Assembly (NCBI RefSeq): GCF_014843005.1
Contig: NZ_JACYXM010000005.1
Coordinates: 124,001-188,000, forward strand
Direction: 5' to 3'
DNA from: Rhodanobacter sp. DHG33
Lineage (GTDB): Bacteria > Pseudomonadota > Gammaproteobacteria > Xanthomonadales > Rhodanobacteraceae
DNA: 64,000 bases
A model generated the notes under the pieces. It saw nothing but the letters and a program-made list of their open reading frames with translations. It was not told the origin of the DNA and ran no database searches. The position numbers and the translations under genes were made by a program. This document shows, in pieces, positions 59,109 to 64,000 of this stretch. Positions within the stretch are counted from its first letter, which is position 1; each line of letters starts with the position of its first letter.

Positions 59109-59245
59109 TTTCGGCCGCCCCGCAGGGGTGCTTCGTGTTGCTCTGACCGGCGCCAGCGCCTCGGACACAGGGGGCTTTCCTGCGGTCGCCGTTACTCACC
59201 ACACGCTCAAGCATGGTTTTACAAACCAGCCGGTAGAATAGGCGG

Positions 59246-61939
59246 ATGCAAAACATCTCCACCATGGATTCACCCCGTCGCCGCACGCCCTGGTGGTTCC
59301 ACCTGGCCGGGCAGTTGCTGCAGCCGTGGATACGCATCCGCCGCGACCCGGCGGAACCGGCCACCCTGCTCAAGGCAGGCGTGCCGGTGTGCTACGTCAT
59401 CGAGCGCGACGGCTTTTCCGACGCGCTGATCCTCGACCGCGCCTGTCGCGAGGCCGGCCTGCCCAGTCCCATGCAGCCGCTCACCGGCACCCGCCGCAAG
59501 CGCTCGGTGTTCGCGCTGATGCGCCGCGACGGCTGGCTGTTCGGCCGCAAGCGCCACCGCTCGCCGAACGAGCCGCTGGGTCAGCTGGTGCATTCGCTGG
59601 AGGGCCTGCCCGAGCGCGACATCCAGATCGTGCCGGTGTCGATCTACGTGGGCCGCGCGCCGAACCGCGACTCGGGCTGGTTCAGCGTGCTGTTCTCCGA
59701 GAACTGGGTGATGGTGGGCCGCTTCCGCCGCCTGCTGGCGCTGCTGCTCAACGGCCGCGACACCGTGGTGCACTTCGCCGCGCCGGTATCGCTGCGCGAG
59801 GTGCTGGCGGAATCCGGCGACCTGCCGCCGCCGCGCTTCGCACGCAAGCTGGGGCGCGTGCTGCGCACCCACTTCCACCGCATCCGCGCCGCGGTGATCG
59901 GACCAGACCTGTCGCACCGGCGTACCGTGGTGGACGACGTGCTGCGCGCCGAACCGGTGCGCGCGGCGATCGCCGCCACCGCGGCGAAGGAAAAGATCAG
60001 CGAGGCCAAGGCCAAGCAGCGCGCGCAAAAGATGATGCTGGAGATCGCCGCCGACTACTCGCATCCGGTGGTGCGCTCGGCCACGTTCCTGCTGTCCAAC
60101 TTCTGGAACAAGCTGTACGACGGCATCGCCATGCACCACTTCGACAAGGCCCGCGCCGCCGCGCCCGGGCACGAAGTGGTGTACGTGCCCAGCCACCGCA
60201 GCCACGCCGACTATCTCTTGCTCAGCTACCAGCTGCACATGTCCGGCGTGGTGCCGCCGCACATCGCCGCGGGCGTCAACCTCAACCTGCCGGTGATCGG
60301 GCCGTTCCTGCGCCGCGGCGGCGCGTTCTTCATGCGGCGCACCTTCAAGGGCAACGCGCTGTACTCGGTGATCTTCAACGAATACATGGCGCAGCTGATC
60401 GACCGCGGCGTGCCGATGGAGTACTTCATCGAAGGCGGCCGCTCGCGCACCGGGCGCCTGCTGGCGCCGCGCGCCGGCATGCTGGTGATGACGGTGCGCG
60501 CCTTCCTGCGCGCGCCGCGCCGGCCGGTGCTGTTCCAGCCGGTGTACATCGGCTACGAGAAGCTGATGGAAGGCAAGAGCTACGCGGGCGAGCTCAGCGG
60601 CCAGCCCAAGGAGAAGGAAACCCTGTTCGCCCTGCTGCGCGGCATCGGCGGCCTGTTCAAGCAGCGCTACGGCCACGTCACGATCAACTTCGGCGAACCG
60701 ATCGAGCTGACCCCGCTGCTGGAAGCGGCGAGCAGCGACTGGCGCAGCGCCGGCAACGACCCCGATGCCCGCCCCGAATGGCTGAGCGGCACGATCGACC
60801 AGTTGGCCGAGCGCATCCAGGTCAACGTCAACCGCGCGGCCGACGTCAATCCGATCAACCTGCTGGCGCTCACCCTGCTGGCTACGCCCAAGCACGCGAT
60901 GGCCGAGAACGACCTGCTCGCGCAGCTCGAGCTCACCAAGTCGCTGCTGCTGGAGCTGCCCTACTCCGACCGCATCACCATCACGCCGATGGATCCCGCG
61001 GGCATCATCGCCTACGGCGAGCAGATGGGCTGGATCCGCCGCATCAAGCATCCGCTGGGCGACGTGCTGGACGTGGAAGGCGAACAGGCCGCCCTGCTTA
61101 GCTACTTCCGCAACAACGTGCTGCACCTGATGGCCGTCTCGGCATGGGTGGCCTGCTGCTTCCTCAACAACCGGCGCGTGTCGCGCGCCTCGGTGCAGCG
61201 GCTGGGCCGCATCATCTATCCGTTCCTGCAGGGCGAGCTGTTCCTGGCCTGGGACGAGGAAGGCTTCGGCACACAGCTGCAGGCCACCATCGACTTCTTC
61301 GTGCGCCGCGGCCTGCTCGAAGCCACCGGAGACGGCCGCATGCTGGAACGCGCGCCGGGCCAGGACGACAGCGCCTACCAGCTGCGCATCATCGCGCGCA
61401 GCCTGATCCAGGCCTTCGAGCGCTACTACATCGCCATCGCCGCGCTGGCCAAGCACGGACCGCACGCGCTCACCGCCGCCGAACTGGAAAACACCTGCAC
61501 GCTCACCGCGCAGCGGCTGTCCCTGCTCGACGAGCTCAACGCGCCAGAGTTCTTCGACAAGGCGCTGTTCCGCGGCTTCATCCAGAAGCTGCGCGAGCGC
61601 CGCGTGGTGTGGACGGACGAGGCCGGCAAGCTCGACTACGACAGCGCGCTGGACGAGATGGTGCGCGACGCGCGGGTGATCCTGTCGCGCGAGATGCGCC
61701 ACTCCATCCTCAAGATCACGCCGGGCGGCGAACGCGACACCATGCTCGACGAAGACATCCACGAGCCGGCCGCGCACACACCCGCACCGCTCACCGGTGC
61801 CGATGTTGGTGCTGACGCCAGTGCGGAACTGCATCAGCGCCACGTGGCCAACGAACACGCGATCCACCACGCGCACCCAGCCAACGCTCCCGCAAGCACC
61901 GAAGAAACCGAAGGCACGCAGCGCGACCTGCCGCTGTGA
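59246..61939 (+). CDS. plsB: Glycerol-3-phosphate 1-O-acyltransferase
   Basis: An 897-residue membrane-associated enzyme that acylates sn-glycerol 3-phosphate at position 1, the first step of phospholipid synthesis. The catalytic HX4D motif is H317-RSHA-D322, followed by the glycerol-phosphate motif FIEGGRSRTGR near 393-403 and VYIGYEKLMEG. Size and order fit the long PlsB family. Its last 60 residues are a low-complexity Ala/His/Glu tail. A second ATG at 59264 is possible. The gene precedes ubiE by 27 bp. Confidence 0.95.
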   Translation: MQNISTMDSPRRRTPWWFHLAGQLLQPWIRIRRDPAEPATLLKAGVPVCYVIERDGFSDALILDRACREAGLPSPMQPLTGTRRKRSVFALMRRDGWLFGRKRHRSPNEPLGQLVHSLEGLPERDIQIVPVSIYVGRAPNRDSGWFSVLFSENWVMVGRFRRLLALLLNGRDTVVHFAAPVSLREVLAESGDLPPPRFARKLGRVLRTHFHRIRAAVIGPDLSHRRTVVDDVLRAEPVRAAIAATAAKEKISEAKAKQRAQKMMLEIAADYSHPVVRSATFLLSNFWNKLYDGIAMHHFDKARAAAPGHEVVYVPSHRSHADYLLLSYQLHMSGVVPPHIAAGVNLNLPVIGPFLRRGGAFFMRRTFKGNALYSVIFNEYMAQLIDRGVPMEYFIEGGRSRTGRLLAPRAGMLVMTVRAFLRAPRRPVLFQPVYIGYEKLMEGKSYAGELSGQPKEKETLFALLRGIGGLFKQRYGHVTINFGEPIELTPLLEAASSDWRSAGNDPDARPEWLSGTIDQLAERIQVNVNRAADVNPINLLALTLLATPKHAMAENDLLAQLELTKSLLLELPYSDRITITPMDPAGIIAYGEQMGWIRRIKHPLGDVLDVEGEQAALLSYFRNNVLHLMAVSAWVACCFLNNRRVSRASVQRLGRIIYPFLQGELFLAWDEEGFGTQLQATIDFFVRRGLLEATGDGRMLERAPGQDDSAYQLRIIARSLIQAFERYYIAIAALAKHGPHALTAAELENTCTLTAQRLSLLDELNAPEFFDKALFRGFIQKLRERRVVWTDEAGKLDYDSALDEMVRDARVILSREMRHSILKITPGGERDTMLDEDIHEPAAHTPAPLTGADVGADASAELHQRHVANEHAIHHAHPANAPASTEETEGTQRDLPL

Positions 61940-61966
61940 CGGTCCATTACTCCCATTGATGACGCC

Positions 61967-62722
61967 ATGAACGATCAGCCCGCAACCACTACCCATTTCG
62001 GCTTCCGCGACGTGCCCGTCGCCGACAAGCAGAAGCTGGTCGGCCAGGTGTTCACTTCGGTCGCGCGCAACTACGACCTGATGAACGACCTGATGTCGTT
62101 CGGCGTCCACCGTCTGTGGAAGCGCCATTTCGTGGCGATCAGCGGCGTACGCAAGGGCGACCGCGTGCTGGATCTCGCCGGCGGCACCGGCGACATCGCT
62201 GCGCTGCTCAAGCCCGTGGTGGGCGAACAGGGCGAAGTCGTCGTCGGCGACATCAATGCCGCCATGCTCGGCGTGGGCCGCAACCGCATGACCGACCGCG
62301 GCCTCGTCACCGGCCTGCGCTGGGCCCAGCTCAATGCCGAATGCCTGCCCTTCCCCGACAACAGCTTCGACGCCGTGACCATGGCCTTCGGCCTGCGCAA
62401 CGTCACCGACAAGGACAAGGCGCTGGCCGATATCTGTCGCGTGCTCAAGCCCGGCGGCCGCGCGCTGGTGCTGGAATTCTCGCGCGTGCAGAGCGAGCTG
62501 TTCAGCAAGCTCTACGACTTCCACTCCTTCAAGGTACTGCCCAAGCTAGGCCAGCTGTTCGCCGGCGACGCCGACAGCTACCAGTACCTCGCCGAATCCA
62601 TCCGCAAGCATCCCGACCAGCAGACGCTGAAGGGCATGATGGAACGCGCCGGCTTCGGCCGCGTGGAAGTGCGCAACCTGTCGAACGGCATCGTGGCGAT
62701 CCACCGGGCATACAAGTTTTGA
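61967..62722 (+). CDS. ubiE: Ubiquinone/menaquinone biosynthesis C-methyltransferase
   Basis: A 251-residue SAM-dependent methyltransferase. The SAM-binding motif is [12 protein letters not shown] near 66-77, with [23 protein letters not shown] (cited in parts) near 124-146 and [15 protein letters not shown] after it, which are UbiE signatures. It methylates the ring of demethylmenaquinone and the ubiquinone precursor. It lies 27 bp after plsB and 22 bp before a membrane-protein gene, so the three may be co-transcribed. Confidence 0.96.
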   Translation: MNDQPATTTHFGFRDVPVADKQKLVGQVFTSVARNYDLMNDLMSFGVHRLWKRHFVAISGVRKGDRVLDLAGGTGDIAALLKPVVGEQGEVVVGDINAAMLGVGRNRMTDRGLVTGLRWAQLNAECLPFPDNSFDAVTMAFGLRNVTDKDKALADICRVLKPGGRALVLEFSRVQSELFSKLYDFHSFKVLPKLGQLFAGDADSYQYLAESIRKHPDQQTLKGMMERAGFGRVEVRNLSNGIVAIHRAYKF

Positions 62723-62744
62723 TGCTCCGCTGACCGGCACACCG

Positions 62745-63416
62745 ATGCAGCAACCACCGGACCGCCTCCGCACCTTCGCCGCCGTGGCCGCGCTGCTGGG
62801 CTGGATCACGCTGGCGCTGCAGCTGCTGTTGACGATCCAGATGAGCATCGGCAGCGGCCGGGGTATCTGGCACGGCGTCTGGATCTATCTGGATTACTTC
62901 ACCATCCTCACCAACGTGCTGGCGGCCCTGGTGTTGACGGCGGCAGCGCACCGATCACGCGGCGCGCTCGGCTGCTATCTCGTGCGAACGGGTGTGCAGA
63001 CCGCGACCGCCATGAGCATCATCATCGTGGCGCTGGTCTACAACCTGATGCTGCGCCAGCTGTGGCAGCCGCACGGCTGGCGGGCCGTGGCCGACAACAT
63101 GCTGCACGTGGCGATGCCGGCGCTGTTCCTGCTGCACTGGTGGCTGTCGGTGCCGAAGCAGACGCTGCGTTGGCCGCAGGCATTCGCCTGGCAGGCGTAT
63201 CCGGCTGCGTATTTCATCTATGTGTTGCTGCGTGGCGCGATGGACGGCCGATATCCGTATCCGTTTCTCGACGTCGCCGCGCTGGGCTACCTGCGGGTAC
63301 TGATCGATGCCTGCGCCGTGCTGCTGGCCTTCGTCGCGGTCGCATGGGTGCTGATCGCGCTGGGGCACTGGCAGGCAAGGCGGTCCACGCAGGTTCGTGC
63401 CTCGCGGCCAAGGTGA
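62745..63416 (+). CDS. Pr6Pr family membrane protein
   Basis: A 223-residue protein with six predicted membrane helices (about 10-34, 44-66, 82-104, 118-134, 146-164 and 180-205). Characteristic segments are YFTILTNVLAAL and the YFIYVLLRGAMDGRYPYPF loop near 157-175, which are typical of the Pr6Pr (FAR-17a/AIG1-like) family. Its role is unknown. It follows ubiE after 22 bp and ends in an 11-bp inverted repeat that overlaps its stop codon. Confidence 0.85.
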   Translation: MQQPPDRLRTFAAVAALLGWITLALQLLLTIQMSIGSGRGIWHGVWIYLDYFTILTNVLAALVLTAAAHRSRGALGCYLVRTGVQTATAMSIIIVALVYNLMLRQLWQPHGWRAVADNMLHVAMPALFLLHWWLSVPKQTLRWPQAFAWQAYPAAYFIYVLLRGAMDGRYPYPFLDVAALGYLRVLIDACAVLLAFVAVAWVLIALGHWQARRSTQVRASRPR

Positions 63417-63430
63417 CACTGGCCGCGAGG
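63400..63430. terminator. Possible terminator overlapping a stop codon
   Basis: CCTCGCGGCCA at 63400-63410 and TGGCCGCGAGG at 63420-63430 form a perfect 11-bp stem with a nine-base loop. The loop carries the stop codon of the Pr6Pr gene. No T tract follows. It lies between convergent genes. Confidence 0.45.
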
Positions 63431-63455
63431 CTGCTCAGAGCCCGCTCAAAGGCTT

Positions 63456-64000
63456 TCAGCCCGCCGTACGCAGATCCTGCAGCCACGTGCCCGCCTGACG
63501 CGCTTCGTCCTCATGCTCGGGATCGCGCCACGATTCCACCAGCGCCGCGGCGTACCACTCGCGCATCGCGGGCAGGTCGAGCAGGCGCTGTGCATAGGCC
63601 ATCGCCGCCGCGCCAAGCTGCAGACCGTAGCTCTGGATGCGGAAGGCCACCGGCGCGAAGAACGCATCGACCGTGCTGAAGTCCGTGCCGGCGAGGAAGG
63701 GGCCGCCGAAACGCGCCAGGCCTTCGTTCCACAACTCGTCGATGCGAGACAGGTCCCTGCGCAGCGCGTCGCTCGGCGCATCGACGCGCACGCGCACGCC
63801 GCAGTTCATCGTGCAGGCACCGCGCAACGCGGTGAAGCCGGAATGCATTTCGGCGGCGGCACAACGCGCCCATGCGCGCGCCTTCGGGTCGGATGGCCAG
63901 ATGCCGGCGTGCCGCTCGGCGAGGTATTCCGCAATCGCCAGCGAATCCCACACCACCGTATCGCCATCGAGCAGGCAGGGCACCTTGCCGGTAGGCGAGA
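63456..64000 (-). CDS. Glutathione S-transferase family protein, 5' end outside window
   Basis: The frame is open to the right edge; 181 codons are visible and the N-terminal thioredoxin part is cut. The visible start reads SPTGKVPCLLDGDTVVWDSLAIAEYLAERH (cited in parts: SPTGKVPCLL, then DSLAIAEYL), which holds the conserved cis-Pro and the glutathione-contacting Asp-Ser. A helical C-terminal domain follows with a GPFLAGTDFSTVDAFFAPV segment. Members conjugate glutathione to electrophiles or isomerise small acids. The exact class cannot be told from the part seen. Confidence 0.9.
   Translation of the reverse strand, partial: SPTGKVPCLLDGDTVVWDSLAIAEYLAERHAGIWPSDPKARAWARCAAAEMHSGFTALRGACTMNCGVRVRVDAPSDALRRDLSRIDELWNEGLARFGGPFLAGTDFSTVDAFFAPVAFRIQSYGLQLGAAAMAYAQRLLDLPAMREWYAAALVESWRDPEHEDEARQAGTWLQDLRTAG

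Noticed and set aside
59270-62524. A 1084-codon frame antisense to plsB and ubiE
   Set aside because: It crosses two clear genes and has no ribosome site, motif or plausible composition.

Overview
The window is high-GC DNA (clearly above 60% G+C, with long spurious antisense reading frames) from a gammaproteobacterium. YcgL, SecB-GpsA, RpmB-RpmG, a DUF3016 protein, PlsB-UbiE, a Mg-type HemB and many TonB-dependent receptors together point to the Xanthomonadales, most likely Rhodanobacteraceae (Dyella, Rhodanobacter, Luteibacter or Frateuria). That placement is inference from gene content. I saw no rRNA, tRNA, CRISPR array, transposase or phage gene. The window is chromosomal and mixes housekeeping genes with accessory clusters. 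Both ends cut a gene: a beta-helix protein on the left and a glutathione S-transferase on the right.

Layout. 0-6 kb: an exported beta-helix protein and a diheme cytochrome lipoprotein, then a TonB-dependent receptor and an aldehyde dehydrogenase, all on the plus strand, probably an uptake and oxidation unit. 6-17.5 kb: a small Cys-rich GDCCVxC protein, a FadL-type porin, YcgL, a very large membrane-anchored ankyrin protein, a Tat-exported serine hydrolase, a family 9 glycosyltransferase, a CPA2 cation/proton antiporter and a glutaminyl cyclase. 17.5-24 kb: a small-molecule metabolism region with a LysR regulator divergent from a carboxymuconolactone decarboxylase/DUF4865/tautomerase operon, two tandem duplicated esterases, and a TetR regulator divergent from a second tautomerase and a cupin. 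Both regulator/operon gaps carry clear repeated operator-like sequences. 24-31 kb: hemB, a sedolisin-type protease, glucokinase, a HAD phosphatase and a glucan exporter.

31-40 kb: an AraC regulator with a CPBP membrane protease, a SNF2-family helicase, gpsA, secB, ribosomal proteins L28 and L33, a DUF3016 protein and a fatty-acid desaturase. 40-48.9 kb: a translationally coupled Gld-like ABC transporter ending in mutM, then a nitroreductase, an unrecognised protein, thymidine kinase, and a PLP-dependent sulfur-amino-acid lyase divergent from an Lrp-type regulator. 49-64 kb: Rep helicase, a TPR-sulfotransferase convergent with a large TonB receptor, an AI-2E family membrane protein, a P4-type acid phosphatase lipoprotein, a likely small RNA, an unknown lipoprotein, PlsB, UbiE, a Pr6Pr membrane protein and the partial GST.

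The most interesting points are the two operator architectures at 18.5 and 22.8 kb, with repeats set about 31 bp (three helical turns) apart; the recombining esterase duplicates; an undescribed small-RNA-like transcription unit at 57.86-57.99 kb; a 36-residue membrane microprotein at 30.8 kb; a long GNRA-capped hairpin between gpsA and the helicase gene; and the ABC/MutM coupling.
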